NCBI RefSeq assembly: GCF_000499845.2
Contig: NC_023758.2
Coordinates: 37,900,108-37,964,107 of the forward strand
Length of the DNA: 64,000 nucleotides
Origin: Phaseolus vulgaris
Taxonomy: Eukaryota > Streptophyta > Magnoliopsida > Fabales > Fabaceae
Reading direction: 5' to 3'
Shown: positions 24,780 through 36,093 of the stretch, piece by piece
How the letters are laid out: the number at the start of each line of letters is the position of its first letter
How positions within the stretch are numbered: the first letter of the stretch is position 1
Translations under genes and position numbers: made by a program
The notes under the pieces: model-generated
What the model was told of the DNA's origin: nothing
Databases searched by the model: none
The model's input: only the letters and a program-made list of their open reading frames with translations

Positions 24780-25690
24780 ATGTCCCCTCTTCCAAACCAA
24801 GCCCACTCATCTCAAATTTCGACCGACCTTGGTTTATGGCACAAGCGCCTCAGACATCCTTCTCCGACGTGTCTACAACTTGCATCTTCCTTACTACCTA
24901 TCAGTAAAAATCTCATTCTCATTCATAATAATAATTGTAGTATTTATCCCAAAGCTAAACAAACAAGGCTACCCTTTCCTTTAAGCACAATAAAATCTCA
25001 TTCTCCATTTAATCTATTGCATTGTGACATTTGGGGTCCTCATAAAACCCCAACTCATTTTGGAAAACGTTTTTTCTCACTATAGTCGATGATTATACTA
25101 GATGTACTTAGTTATTTCTTATGAATCACAAGTCTGAAACCCAACATCTCTTAGAATCATTTATTACTTTTGCACAAAATCAATTTTAGGCATCTATTAA
25201 AACCATCCGCGTTAACAACGGATTGAAATTTATTTCTATGCGTAATTTTTTTCTCAAAAAAGGCATTGAATGCCAACGCACTTGTGTCTACACTCCTCAA
25301 CAAAATGGAGTAGTAGAATGCAAACATAGACACATTTTAAACACAACACGAGCTTTCCTATTTCAGTCCCATTTACCATTAGAATTTTGGGGAGAATGCG
25401 TTTTAACCGCCACATATATCATTAATCGCTTGCCAACACCTTTACTAAAAAATAAATCACCTTTTGAGATGCTATATAATCGTTCACCTTCACTTTCTCA
25501 CTTAAAAACTTTTGGTTGCCTCTGTTATGCAACTGTTGTTTCACCTAAGCAAAAATTTGATCGACGCGCTCGACAGTGCATCTTCATTGGTTATCCTCTC
25601 AATAAAAAAGCATACAAATTATTTGATATAGATGCAGACACTTTTTTTACAAGTCGGGATGTCATCTTCCAGGAAAGTGTTTCCCATTCT
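24780..25690 (+). pseudogene. Copia integrase remnant
   Basis: The GAG-pre-integrase motif LWHKRLRHPS near 24833 is followed by LLHCDIWGP, the start of the integrase core. After a break at about 25085, a second stretch at 25223-25690 has YTPQQNGVVE, WGECVLTATYIINR and the C-terminal FGCLCYATV and CIFIGYPLNKKAYK. Stops and frame changes between the two parts remove function. Confidence 0.85.
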
Positions 25691-26100
25691 GCCAACAGTC
25701 CCAGACGCAATCCTCACCTCCATTACAAGGTTTTTTGCCCACTATTGACATTGACTTACCCACTATTGTCCAACATTCACTCGATCAACCTTCTTTTGTA
25801 CTCATCACAATGCACCTAAACCTCCATCAAACCAATCTTCTTCTCCTACTCGTCACAATGCACCTGAACCTCTATCAAACCAACCTTCTTCTCCTACTCG
25901 TCATAATGCACCTGAACCTTCAGCATACCAACCTTCTTCTCCCATGTCAAGAAGTCTAGCACCCATTACCAAACTTTCTCCAACCGACCTTCCTATTCGA
26001 TGATCCAGTCGCACATCAACCCCACCTTCCTGGCTTCAAGACTACGTAACGGGATCCCAAGCCAATCATTCGACCACTGTCCAAGACCGGTCGAATGGAA
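25691..26100 (+). repeat. Short tandem repeat in the copia spacer
   Basis: Three copies of a unit of about 51 bp containing CACAATGCACCTGAACCTC, with TCAAACCAACCTTCTTCTCC, at about 25795-25945. They lie in the linker between the integrase and reverse-transcriptase regions, which is normally Pro/Ser-rich in copia polyproteins. Confidence 0.7.
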
Positions 26101-26111
26101 CCAGGTATCCT

Positions 26112-27520
26112 ATGCATTATTTTCTTTCTAATTCACAATTTTCTTCTACACATAATGCATATCTTGCTAACATCACAGCCACCAAAGAACCTCACACTTA
26201 TGCTCAAGCTATCCTTGATCCAAATTGGCAAAAAGCAATGGACGAAGAGGTTTTCGCCTTGCAGCTAAATCAAACGTGGACCTTGACATCGTTACCCGCT
26301 GGACAGAAACCCATCGGATGCAAATGAGTTTATAAAATAAAGTACAACTCAGATGACAACGTCGACAGATATAAGGCACGCCTTGTCACAAAGATGTCAA
26401 CTATTCTGAAACTTTTTCACCAACAGTAAAATTAACAACTTTGATGTGTCTCCTCACCATTGCAGCAGTCAAAAATTGGTTTACTCACCAGCTAAATGTG
26501 CAAAATGTCTTCTTACATGGCACATTGCACGAAATTATTTACATGGACTTGCCACCCGGTCATCGACAGGGGAGAACATTGTATGTCGACTCAAAAAATC
26601 CCTTTATGGTCTCAAACAGGCATCCCGGACATGGTTTTCAACATTTTCTCATGTGATTAAATCTGTAGGATTTCAACCGTCCAAGACAGACTACTCTCTA
26701 TTCACAAGAAAGAATAACTCATCATTTAGTGCCCTTTTGATTGATGTGGATGATATTCTTTTGACAAAAAAAAATGATTTGATAGAAATTAAGCGTGTTA
26801 AAGACTGTCTATTACAACAATTTCGCATTAAAGATCTTGGAGACTTAAAATATTTTTTAGGGATTGATTTTTCCCATTCCAAAGGTAGTATTTACAAGTC
26901 ACAAAGAAAATATGCGTAGGATACAGGACTCACAGATGCTCCTCCAAACAAATTTCCAATGGAGCAATACCTAAAACTCACACCAGACGATGGATAGTTA
27001 TTAAAGAATCCAGTCAAATACAGGCGACTCGTGGGACGACTGATTTAGCTCACGGTTACCTGACATAGTATTTTCGGTTTGGACCCTAAGTCAATATATA
27101 CAGGCTCCACAGAAACATGCCGCAATTCGAGTCCTAAAGTACATCAAAGGATCACCGGGACAAGGATTGCTATTGCCATCTGAGAACAATCTGACATTGA
27201 CAATCTATTGCGACTCAGACTAGGGAGGTTGTCAGACAACTCGGAGATCAATATCTGGGTATTGCATTTTTCTTGGTTTTCTATTATCTCATGGAAGAAA
27301 AAAAAACAGACAAACGTATCAAGATCATCAGCGGAAGCAGAATACTGCGCGCGATGGTCAATACTTGTTTGGAGATAGTTTGGTTGCGATATCTGTTGCA
27401 GGACTTAAAGGTGCCATGTAACTTGCCAACTCAACTTTTCTGTGACAATCAAGCAGCATTACATATAACAACAAAAACTTTGTATTTCATGAATGCACAA
27501 AACACATTGAGATAGACTGT
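26112..27520 (+). pseudogene. Copia reverse transcriptase-RNase H remnant
   Basis: The RT start region (DPNWQKAMDEE, LNQTWTLTSLP) ends at a TGA at about 26324. The palm part at 26446-26919 has LKKSLYGLKQASRTWF, and the catalytic motif reads DVDDIL where the family has YVDDIL. RNase H follows in broken form, with CDNQAALHI near 27450. Several stops and frameshifts. Confidence 0.85.
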
Positions 27521-27685
27521 CACATTGTGCGATAAAAATTACAAGTCGGGATAATCAGTCCTTCATATGTATCGACACAGTATCAACTCGCAGATATTTT
27601 TACGAAGGCAGTGGGCAAGGAACCGTTTTTTACGCTACAACACAAGTTGAGGGTTCATGATCTTCACCTACCAAATTAAGGGAAG

Positions 27686-27870
27686 TATTAAGGAAATAAT
27701 AATTATCAAATTATATGCAATATTGTATGATATTGTACCAATTATATGCAATTAATTTAATAATAATAGAATCTCATGATCAGTGGATCCCTACCTAATT
27801 ATATTGTATTCTGGAGAGAATAAAATTTCTTCCTCCTTCTTACCATCTTCTTACATACAATTTTCTTATA
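27686..27870 (+). repeat. 3' LTR of the 24-kb copia element
   Basis: A 185-bp LTR, colinear with the 5' LTR except for the missing internal block of about 65 bp and scattered substitutions. The polypurine tract immediately precedes it. Confidence 0.88.
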
Positions 27871-27875
27871 CTTTT

Positions 27876-28704
27876 TAATCTAAATTCAAACTCAGTCACC
27901 ACTTTCACGGTAAAATTTGTTGAATATCCAACTTTTTGGCCTTAGATACCGTGGTAGCTTGGGTAACTATGAAGCATTACACTAATAAGTACTTCATCAT
28001 AGATTAGTGTGGTGGCTTCGTTCCATATTAATGTTGCATTGCCAAACACGTAACAAACCATATTAATAATTAATTGAGTATTCAATAATATTAAGCACAT
28101 ATACATTTGTTTATAATTAATTTCCATAAAATGGTTGGTTAATTCTTTTTAATAGAATATTCTTTTTTAAATTTATTTTCCTCATAAAACTAGAATATAA
28201 AACTTAATACAAAAACATGGAAATAATATCAGTTTACCAACGTTGGTAATTCATTTCATTATTTTACGTTTTGGAGAAAAAAAATATTGATTTAGAAAAC
28301 CAACAAATGCAATAAATATTTATTGAGAGAGTACTCTTAATAAATATTCCATTAAGAGGGAGTTTAGCATACTATATATATATATAAACTAATGAGTAAT
28401 TAATTAAAGAAATATATATATAAAGTAATATTTAATTGATTAATTTGTGTATAAAAAGGGAAGGTGGAAGTGTGTGGAATATGCAGAGTTTGTGAAGTAT
28501 AATAAAAAGTAAAAGTTAGAATTGAAGGAAGCATAAACATGGGTTCTGAGTGTAATAGATGGATGATTTTGTGGTTTGTGATTGCTATTTCGTTCTCAGG
28601 CATGATGCAGAGAGCAGTAGCAGCACGACATCTCATGCAGACTTCTATTCTGCCACCACTACTCCCACCACTACTCCCACAGCTGCCACCATTCCCACAG
28701 CTGC
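27876..28704. repeat. Segment A, middle part (duplicate of 53106-53930)
   Basis: Colinear with copy B from AATCTAAATTCAAACTCAGT through the promoter and 5' coding region of the peptide gene. Copy C at 59905-60332 matches part of it. Confidence 0.9.
28450..28458 (+). promoter_or_regulatory. TATA box of peptide gene A
   Basis: TATAAAAAG, 81 bp upstream of the ATG at 28539. The context GTGTATAAAA(A)GGGAAGGTGG is the same before genes B and C and, in reverse, gene D. Confidence 0.65.
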
Positions 28705-29100
28705 CACCACTACAAGAAAAACAAGAAATAGCTTCCAAAATCTTGCGTGAGCCAGTAGTGGACTCTACTTTCGTCGGCCAAAATGGGTAAAAGCCCACGC
28801 AAAAATCACATTGGACGCAAAATGGGAAATTAGCTTCCAAATTTTTACGTGGGCCATTTGCAGACGCTAGTATCGTTGGCCAAAATGGGTAAAACCCACG
28901 CAAAAATCACATTGGACGCAAAATGGAAAATTAGCTTCCAAATTTTTGCGTGGGCCACTTGCAGAAGCTAGTATCGTCGGCCAAAATGGCTAAAAGCCGA
29001 CGCAAGAATCGACGCATATGCGTCGGCCACGAAGCCCACGCATATGCGTTCGCAATGGCCCACGCATATGCGTCCGCAATGGCCCACGTATTTTTAGGAT

Positions 29101-30030
29101 TTTAAATTTAAATTTATTTAATTTATAAAAAATATTTTAATATTTAATTCTTTATTATATTTATTTTAAAATTATTTCTTTAATATTATAATAAATTATT
29201 TAATTTATCATTTTTTTATATAATTAGTTAAATTAAATTTATTAAATTAATTGAGTGAAAGAAAATATATATTTAAATTATTTAAATGTTATATAAAATA
29301 TTTTATTATTTCAAAAATTATTTTATTTATATATTGTTATAACTATTTTATTTTTGAAATTATGATATAAATTAGTTAAATTACATTTATTAAATTGATG
29401 AAGTGTTTAATTTTAAAATTATTTAAAAGAAGTTATCTTAAAAAGTTTATAAAGATTTGAAAACATATAGAAAAATAATAATTAATTAAAAAATAGTAAA
29501 AAAAATAAAAATAAAATGCGTATTTAAATTTTGTAAATATTATATAAAATATACATAAATTTAAGATGAAGTAATTAATTAATGCAAATGGTAATGGATG
29601 TATTTAAAAATAGAGAATAAATTTGATCTAAAAATGTTTCTCATAAATGAATGATAAGATCATCTTAATGAATTAGCGAAAATGTATATGATACAAACAT
29701 ATTAAGATTAAGTGCGTGAGTAAGTAACTTATTCTTAATTGTTAGATTGATACAATATTCAAAGTGTTCCAAAGTTGACTACACGCTCTATAAATGTCAT
29801 TGTTATAGTTACTTAGTATGATTTCGAAAAGAAATTAATGTTTTCCAACTGAAGCACATAATAATGTAGTAAGTAACGAGATGATACATATGCAATATTC
29901 CTTATAAGTGTTTTAATATAGTTTCCCAATATACTAAATAATAGGTCTTTGACATAGTAAATTTAGTAGACTTAGTTTTTAATAAACGTAACATAAATAA
30001 GTAAGTTTCGATTGGGTGTGATATAGAATG
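29101..30030. other. AT-rich interior of the CACTA element
   Basis: No coding capacity or repeats beyond low complexity. Confidence 0.4.
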
Positions 30031-30074
30031 AACTTAAAATCATGCAATAGAGTTCATGATTACATTTTGGATTA

Positions 30075-30560
30075 TAAGTTATGTGCCATGGAAGGTTGGC
30101 CGAGACGAGTGGAATCATCACGGTCGGCCGACCCATACTACTGTTAACGCTGAAACTAAGGTCAGTGAAGTTAATCTGTCATTAAGGATAAGGTAATACA
30201 ACCCTAAGCGAGATCCACTCCACTAATCATACCCAATAAGGTCAGCCCATTAAAATAATATACACAACACACATTCGAAGAAGAAAGGTACGTCATTTAT
30301 TACTGTTCACCTACCAGAATAATGATCACCCACTTCACTGACTTAGCGTTAGAGTGCCTTCGCAGGTACCCCCCATCGGTGTTCGCCATAGACCGAGAGC
30401 CGAGGAAAGAAGCACGAAGATGAGAAAGACCCTAGTCAAGCACCCAACAATCTACCCGACCGAGGGAAGAAGACGAAGACTTCAATAGTTGTCTAGGTCT
30501 CATCTCCCTAGCAGGAAGAAGTTAATAACCGTAGTCCATTATCAAGGTAAGAGTTGAACT
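30075..30560. mobile_element. Gypsy-LTR-like fragment nested in the CACTA element
   Basis: It contains TGACTTAGCGTTAGAGTGCC followed by TTCGCAGGTACCCCCC. This string, close to TGACTTGAGCGTCGGAGTGC, marks the R/U5 region of many plant Ty3/gypsy LTRs. It is also found at 38518 and, on the minus strand, near 63090. The flanks carry a 50-60 bp direct repeat (around 30028-30075 and 30646-30695, sharing TTTTGGATTATAAGTTA). Ends and target duplication are unclear. Confidence 0.5.
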
Positions 30561-30764
30561 AAGAAGTGCATTGTAAAGGCTAAAAGAGAGTATCATAAGC
30601 AATTTGAGAAATATGAGTCATTTCGTGATAGTTATAGAAGTAACTTAAAATCATGGAATATAGTTGATTATTAGATTTTGGATTATAAGTTAGAAGGGAT
30701 GATGAGGGTCTCAAGAGCAATTGCAATAATAGGATTCATTGATATTTGTGGTAGTAGATGTTAA

Positions 30765-31035
30765 AGTCATTTTTTATTGTATAAATTAAATTAAATATTT
30801 TTTATTGTACAAATTAAATTAAATATTTTTTATAAATTAAATAATATTTTTTTACAATTTAAATTAATTTTATGTTGTAGAAATGAAATGAAATTATTTT
30901 ATATAAATTAAAGTAAATATTTATTGTATAAATTAAAATTAATTAATTTTTGTATTGTATTGTATAAATTAAATTAAATTGTTTTTTATAAATTAATAAA
31001 AGTTTTTGTTATATAATGAAATTAATTTTTTTTTA
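30765..31035. repeat. AT-rich TAAATTAAAT repeats
   Basis: Irregular repeats of TATAAATTAAATTAAATATT inside the CACTA element, just before its internal promoter. Confidence 0.6.
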
Positions 31036-31082
31036 TTAAATTTAAAATTTTTATATAAAAAATGTTTTAATTTATTTGGGGG

Positions 31083-31089
31083 TATATAG
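31083..31089 (+). promoter_or_regulatory. Possible internal promoter of the CACTA element
   Basis: TATATAG lies just upstream of an abrupt shift from AT-rich to GC-rich DNA that would form the transcript leader. Position and composition only. Confidence 0.4.
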
Positions 31090-31139
31090 AATTTTTTTGG
31101 GGGTTCCCGGTTTTTCAAAACCCCCAAATCTCAAAAACC

Positions 31140-31390
31140 TAATTTCTCATTCCGCGCGCGAGCTTCATCTTCGTCTTAAAGCTTCTCCTCTGCATCCAGC
31201 TTCCTCCGCACAAGCTTCCACCGTGACGAGCTTCCCCTCCGCGCGAGCTTCCCTTTCGCGCGAGCTGCCCCTCCGCGCGAGCTTCCCCTCCGCGCGAGCT
31301 GCCCCTCCGTGCGAGCTTCCCCTCCGCGCGAGCTGCCCCTCCGCGCGAGCTTCCCCTCCGCGCGAGCTTCCCCTCTGCCTCCTCCTCAGG
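31140..31390. repeat. CpG-rich 15-bp minisatellite in the CACTA leader
   Basis: Tandem units of CTCCGCGCGAGCTTCC alternate with CTCCGCGCGAGCTGCC, about ten copies. The open frames through it (Ala/Ser/Arg/Pro repeats) reflect the repeat and are not accepted as a protein. Confidence 0.8.
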
Positions 31391-32039
31391 TTAACATTTT
31401 AATATTTTTTATTTGGATATTGAGTTGTGGTTGCTGGTTTGGATTATTGTTGGTTTCTGGTGTGATTATTGGTGGTTTGGATTATTGTGATGTCGTTTAT
31501 AAGAGCCTCGTGGGTCACAGATTATTGTGATTTGGTGCGTTTATAAGAGCCTTCGCAGACAAATACCATCTCGTTTTTGTCTTCACAAATGGATATTTGT
31601 GTACAGATACATCATTGCTTGTTTAGGGTCTTTTATTTTGTGTTTGTTTACAACAAAACTTCATCATTCATACACTTTTGCATACGCCTATTTGAAATCA
31701 TTTCTTATGAATATTAGTGAATGTTTCATCTAAGTTGAGAACTTTATTTATAATTTTAATCAAACTGTTTTGTAAAATTGAGTTTCGAAAACTATTTTTC
31801 TTCAATAGTTGTTAACCAAAATCATTTTACTTATACATGAATGAATTATTAGAATAGTAGAAATTTGATTTTCAGCCATGTGATTGGGTCCTTCTCAATA
31901 TTAAATTGGTCTTCCAGTAGATAAAACTATAGTAAGGCTAAGTTCCAGTAGAATTCTTAATAATTATGAAGTTTTTAATTTTTGTAGTGTTAAAAAAAAA
32001 ATATTGATGATTGAGACAATAAAGTTCATTTAGTGACAT

Positions 32040-32588
32040 GGATTTAAAATGAAATAGGGCTGCAGAGAGTAAAAAAATTGGGACCAGAAAATTAGAAAGT
32101 GATGTAGGGTGTTTAAATTAAATAAGGGCTGCAGAGAGTAAAAACTTTGGGCAGCATATTGGGCCAGAAAATTAGAAAAAAGTGATATGGGTTGTGTAAA
32201 TTGAATAAGGGCTGCAGAGAGTAAAAACTTTGGGAAGCTTATTGGGCCATAAAATTAGAAAAAGTTATGTGGGGTGTCTAAATTAAATAAAGGCTGCAGA
32301 GAGTAAAAACTTTGGGCAACTTATTGGGCCATAAAATTAGAAAAAGTGATGTGGGGTGTCTAAATTAAATAAAGGCTGCAGAGAGTAAAAACTTTGGGCA
32401 GCTTATTGGGCCATAAAATTAGAAAAAGTGATGTTGGGGTGTCTAAATTAAATAAAGGCTGCAGTGAGTGAAAACTTTGGGCAGCATATTTGGCCAAAAA
32501 ATTAGAAAAAAGTGATGTGGGGTGTGTAAATTAAATAAAGGCTGCAGAGAGTAAAAACTTTGGGCAGCATATTGGGCCAGAAACATAG
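32040..32588. repeat. About 80-bp tandem repeat in an intron of the TNP2 remnant
   Basis: Seven or eight copies of a unit containing GGCTGCAGAGAGTAAAAACT, TTTGGGCAGC and ATTGGGCCA. The array ends directly at the splice acceptor ACATAG before the exon at 32589. Confidence 0.88.
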
Positions 32589-33119
32589 GTTCACGATGAA
32601 AGGAATGTAATAAACCCAAACTTGAAGGGACTTTCTTGGGGACCTAATTCAAAGACAACATCATGGAACATCTACTTCGTTAATGGATATAAATTTCATA
32701 CAAAGGCATGGGCTGATGGTAAGAAAACAACAAATAGTGGGTTGTATGTTAAAGGTGTCACTGGTGGAGGAGAAGATGACTTTTATGGTACAATTCATCA
32801 TATATATGAATTGGAGTATGTTGCTCTCAATAAGAAGGTCCCGCTTTTCTATTGTGAATGGTTTGATCCTACAATTAATGTTGGGACTAGATTTCATTCA
32901 CAATATAATTTAGTTGAAATCAAGTTAAGTGGCAGATATGGACCGTATGATCCATTCATTCTTCCGCAAAAGGTCAAACAAGTTTATTATCTCACTTTTC
33001 CAAACATATGTAAAAACCTTCGTGGGTGGTGTGTTCCAATTAAAACAAAACCTCGAGGATATGTGCAAGTTGACAACATCAATGATGAATTGCCGTATCA
33101 AGCTGGAGGAGACGTCTAA
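32589..33119 (+). pseudogene. CACTA TNP2-like transposase, last exon only (DUF4216 region)
   Basis: An open frame from a good splice acceptor (AG at 32587-32588) to the stop at 33117-33119. It shows the C-terminal domain typical of plant TNP2-type CACTA transposases: LSWGPN, YFVNGYKFHT, DFYGTIHHIYELEY, FYCEWFDPT, GTRFHSQYNLVEI, PFILPQKVKQVYYL and YVQVD. The upstream exons, with the zinc finger and DDE catalytic core, are absent: between the leader and this exon there is only minisatellite. The 177-codon remnant could not act as a transposase on its own. Confidence 0.85.
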
Positions 33120-33400
33120 TGTGTTACCAGTTACAAGAATTGAACATTTACAATGTTTAGCTGACACATCTAATGTCGAACTACTTGATGACGATGATGA
33201 TATTGAAGCACGTAATGATGACGATGATGAAGATGTTGACCTCTTAAATGAAGATTATTCAGAACATCACATACACACTGACGATTCAGATTTTGATAAC
33301 AATGAAGACTAATGTATATTACTTGTAATCAATTATAAACAAAACATGTGATCATTACATATTTATACTAATATTGTGAACGGATAATTTTTTAGGAAAA
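33120..33400. other. Spacer between the two CACTA genes
   Basis: An acidic open frame, with repeated GATGACGATGAT giving Asp-rich codons, overlaps the end of the TNP2 exon in another frame and stops at about 33310. It may be the original C-terminal acidic tail displaced by a frameshift. The spacer otherwise holds the promoter region of the next gene. Confidence 0.4.
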
Positions 33401-35218
33401 ATGGTTAGGACTAGAGGGAGGGATGGTAGGATTGTTAGACGTGGACAGCCGAGACGTGGAGTTTCTACATCGATGCACGGTGAGCTAGCTATAGACTTGG
33501 GAAACCTCCCTTATTCTGGTATTTTACCATCGTCTGATCCTGGTAGTCCATATATTTCATCCCATTCCTCGACACCATCTTCTAGCCCATCTTCCTCCAT
33601 CCCCTCGTCCTCTGGGCATGGAGAATTTCGGCATGCTTATCCACACCCCACTATATCACCTCGTCCTCTTAGTATTCCAGTACCACCACGACCATCATCC
33701 TCTGCTCCGACTTACCATCAGAGTGTCCCTGAACCACTCCACCAGACTCAGAGTTTTCCACTCCACCCTACCTCTGGTACATTTGTGCAGACTACTCCTT
33801 ATCCCATTGTCCACACCACATCTTCTTCAGCTGTCCCGACTACTACTGGCTCTGTGCAAGGCCTCTCTAACCATGTTGACCATGGTGCCACTGCTGCTTC
33901 AGAGCATAACCTCCCCCCTGAGGAGGTCCAGCGTGACCCTAATGGTAGGGTCATCATCCGACTTCTTGGAAGAGGGTAAGTCATCCTAAATGTACATTTA
34001 ATTTTATCTTTATATTACTATGTTTGTAATTTTATTTGTTTGTATTTGTAGTTGGACACCAAATCATTTTGCTAGTGAGGCCATTGGACATTGCATTCGA
34101 TCTCAATTTAGAGGTCCATATCATCATTATGATGTCATGCCTGAGGAGGACAAACTAAAATGGTGGACTGACTTTCAGGTAATTTTAATTTTTGACAAAC
34201 TACAGTCACTTGTTTTCTTGTTTTTCTTGTGGACTCAAAGTAACTATTTTCTTCTTTTTAACAGACTAGAGTCACTTGGGCACCCCATGATGAATGCCAA
34301 ATTAAAAAGGTCTACGAGTCTAAAGTCAAAAAAAGACTTTGTGATATGTTGACTAAGGCTAGGAGAAAGGCTGTCCGCCCTATTTGGATAGGTCAGCAAG
34401 CATGGGTTGAACTTCTAAACTATTGGGATTCACAAAAATTCAAAGATAAATCAACTCAAAATAAAGCCAATAGGAGTTCAGCTCGTGGTGGAGCACTGCA
34501 CTCCACAGGTAGAAAATCACATTCAGATATTGCAGTTACCTTGGTAAGTACTTGTCAATGCCTTACATGAAAATCATTTTACATTTGCAACCTATAATGC
34601 TTTTAATTGTACAACATTATTAGGAACGTCAATATGGCCGTCCTCCAGAACCTGATGAACTATTTATGGCCACCCACACAAATAAGAAGGGTGAATGGGT
34701 TGATTCTCGTGCTCGAGAAACTTATGTAAGTTATTCTTTTAAATTGTTTTATATTTATATTTTAATTTTCTAACATTTTCATTTTGTAATGATCTGTGTA
34801 GGAAAAGTATCATGAGCGCTTGAAGGTCCTTCAAGCAAATAGTTCTCAGGACTCTAACACTGATGTCCACCAACTTGATCCTGCAACTAAGCTTCAAACA
34901 TGGAAGGAAGCTGCCGGAGGAAAGAGTAGAGGTCGGGTATATGGTACGGCAGACTTGGCTGCTAACATCCGCCAAGGAGTCTCTTCTCTCACCCAAGCCT
35001 CTGCGTCCGACATTTCACAATCTGGACTAGTGACTGAAAATCAAATGCTTCGTGCTGAACTTAGTATGTGGAGTCAGAAGTATGCACACCTGGAGGATGA
35101 GCTGAAGGTTATAAAAGATAAACTTATCTCTATGGAACAAGAAAAAACTACTTCCAATAGCACAACACAATTCCATCATGAGTATGATCCAGAACAGGAT
35201 GATCAACCTATTTCTTAA
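33401..35218 (+). CDS. CACTA-encoded Transposase_24-type protein, five exons, intact
   Basis: Exons 33401-33975, 34052-34178, 34265-34543, 34624-34725 and 34802-35218 all have GT-AG introns and join in frame to 499 residues. Residues 1 to about 190 are a Ser/Pro/His-rich disordered region after a basic start (MVRTRGRDGR). The conserved core then reads WTPNHFASEAIGHCIRSQF, WAPHDECQIKKVYESK, KARRKAVRPIWIGQQAW, YWDSQKFKDKSTQNKANRS and YGRPPEPDELFMATH with KKGEW, the pattern of plant En/Spm Transposase_24 proteins. The C-terminus contains a short coiled-coil-like stretch (ENQMLRAELSMWSQKYAHLEDEL). In such elements this protein is thought to bind subterminal repeats and assist TNP2 (family knowledge). 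No disabling mutation seen. Confidence 0.88.
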
Positions 35219-35609
35219 AGTACATCCTATAATGTAAGTTTAACTATTTGATATTTTATTATATACTAAATATTTTAATTATTTGATTTATTTATTTATA
35301 TTGTTTATATTTTTTTACAGGTTTATCACATCACTATGAGATTCATTTTGCTACTTCTAGTTAAATTTGTAATGTACAATTTAGTTGTAATATTTTTTCA
35401 AGTATTCATATCTTTTGTTTAACTATTTCTATTGCTTTTCTACTTTGGATGTGTTTCTGGATTTTGATTTCATACTTTGGATGTGTTTGTGGATTTGGAT
35501 GTTTATAAATGTATTGTGAATGATAGTAATTTGTTTCAATGTGATTTGGTTTGGTTGGTATTTAATTTTTACAGGTAATCTGGTTAGAAAGCAAAATAAA
35601 ATGTTTTTT

Positions 35610-36080
35610 TTTCTTCATCACATGCGTCGGCCATAGGTCCAGGCAAGTTTTTTTTAAACATGCGTCCGCTTTTGCGTGGGCCAAGCCCACGCAAGTTTTT
35701 TTAAACATGTGTCCGCTTTTGCGTGGGCCAAGCCCACGCAAATTCTGATATTTTTTAAATATATATTTTTATCATTTTCGTCGGCTAGACCGACGCACAC
35801 GCGAAATAAAAATTCTGCGTCGGACCGCCCACGCAAAAGCCGCCGCATATGCGTCCAACCTATCTTCTGCATGTTGCGTCCGTTTTGCGTGGGCTTGGCC
35901 CACGCAAGATGCGTCCAATTTTCTGGCCCACGCTAATTTTCATTTGCTTCCAGGCTTTTTTCGTGGGAGGTGTAACGGACGCGAATCGGACATTGATAAT
36001 TTTCGTGGGAGGTGCCCACGCAAGATGCGTCCGTTTTCTAGCTTTTGCGTCCGTTTTTGGCCCACGCAAATTGGCTTTTT
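35610..36080. promoter_or_regulatory. Right subterminal repeat region of the CACTA element
   Basis: Many direct and inverted copies of TGCGTGGGC/GCCCACGCA and GCGTCCG/CGGACGC motifs. The left end (28738-29100) carries the same motifs. Clusters like this are where CACTA accessory proteins bind. Confidence 0.75.
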
Positions 36081-36093
36081 TCTTGTAGTGCAC

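Larger units (their letters stand above)
23949..27870 (+). mobile_element. Degenerate Ty1/copia LTR retrotransposon
   Basis: Two LTRs (23949-24202 and 27686-27870) start TATTAAGG and end TTCTTATA, flanked by the 5-bp target duplication CTTTT (23944-23948 and 27871-27875). A primer-binding site TGGTATCAGAGC, typical of initiator-tRNA-Met priming, lies at 24203-24214, and a polypurine tract AAGGGAAG just before the 3' LTR. The interior has the copia order protease, integrase, reverse transcriptase, RNase H, with many stops and frameshifts and no recognisable gag core. The empty site is preserved at about 53105 in copy B. The element cannot encode its own proteins. Confidence 0.92.
28708..36090. 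mobile_element. CACTA (En/Spm-type) DNA transposon, 7.4 kb
   Basis: The terminal inverted repeat CACTACAAGAAAAA is a perfect 14 bp at both ends. The 3-bp target duplication CAC lies at 28705-28707 and 36091-36093. Subterminal regions (28738-29100 and 35610-36080) hold many copies, in both orientations, of GGCCCACGCA/TGCGTGGGCC-type motifs, as expected for binding sites of the transposase accessory protein. Inside are a GC-rich leader, the last exon of a TNP2-like transposase and an intact Transposase_24-type gene. The catalytic part of TNP2 is missing, so the element should be non-autonomous. Confidence 0.93.

Noticed and set aside
31076..31530. Ala/Ser/Arg/Pro-rich open frames near the CACTA leader.
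   Set aside because: They are translations of the 15-bp CTCCGCGCGAGCTTC minisatellite; two frames show the same repeated peptide.
34739..34996. Minus-strand open frame inside the Transposase_24 gene.
   Set aside because: A shadow of exon 5 and the preceding intron; the plus-strand splice structure explains the conservation.
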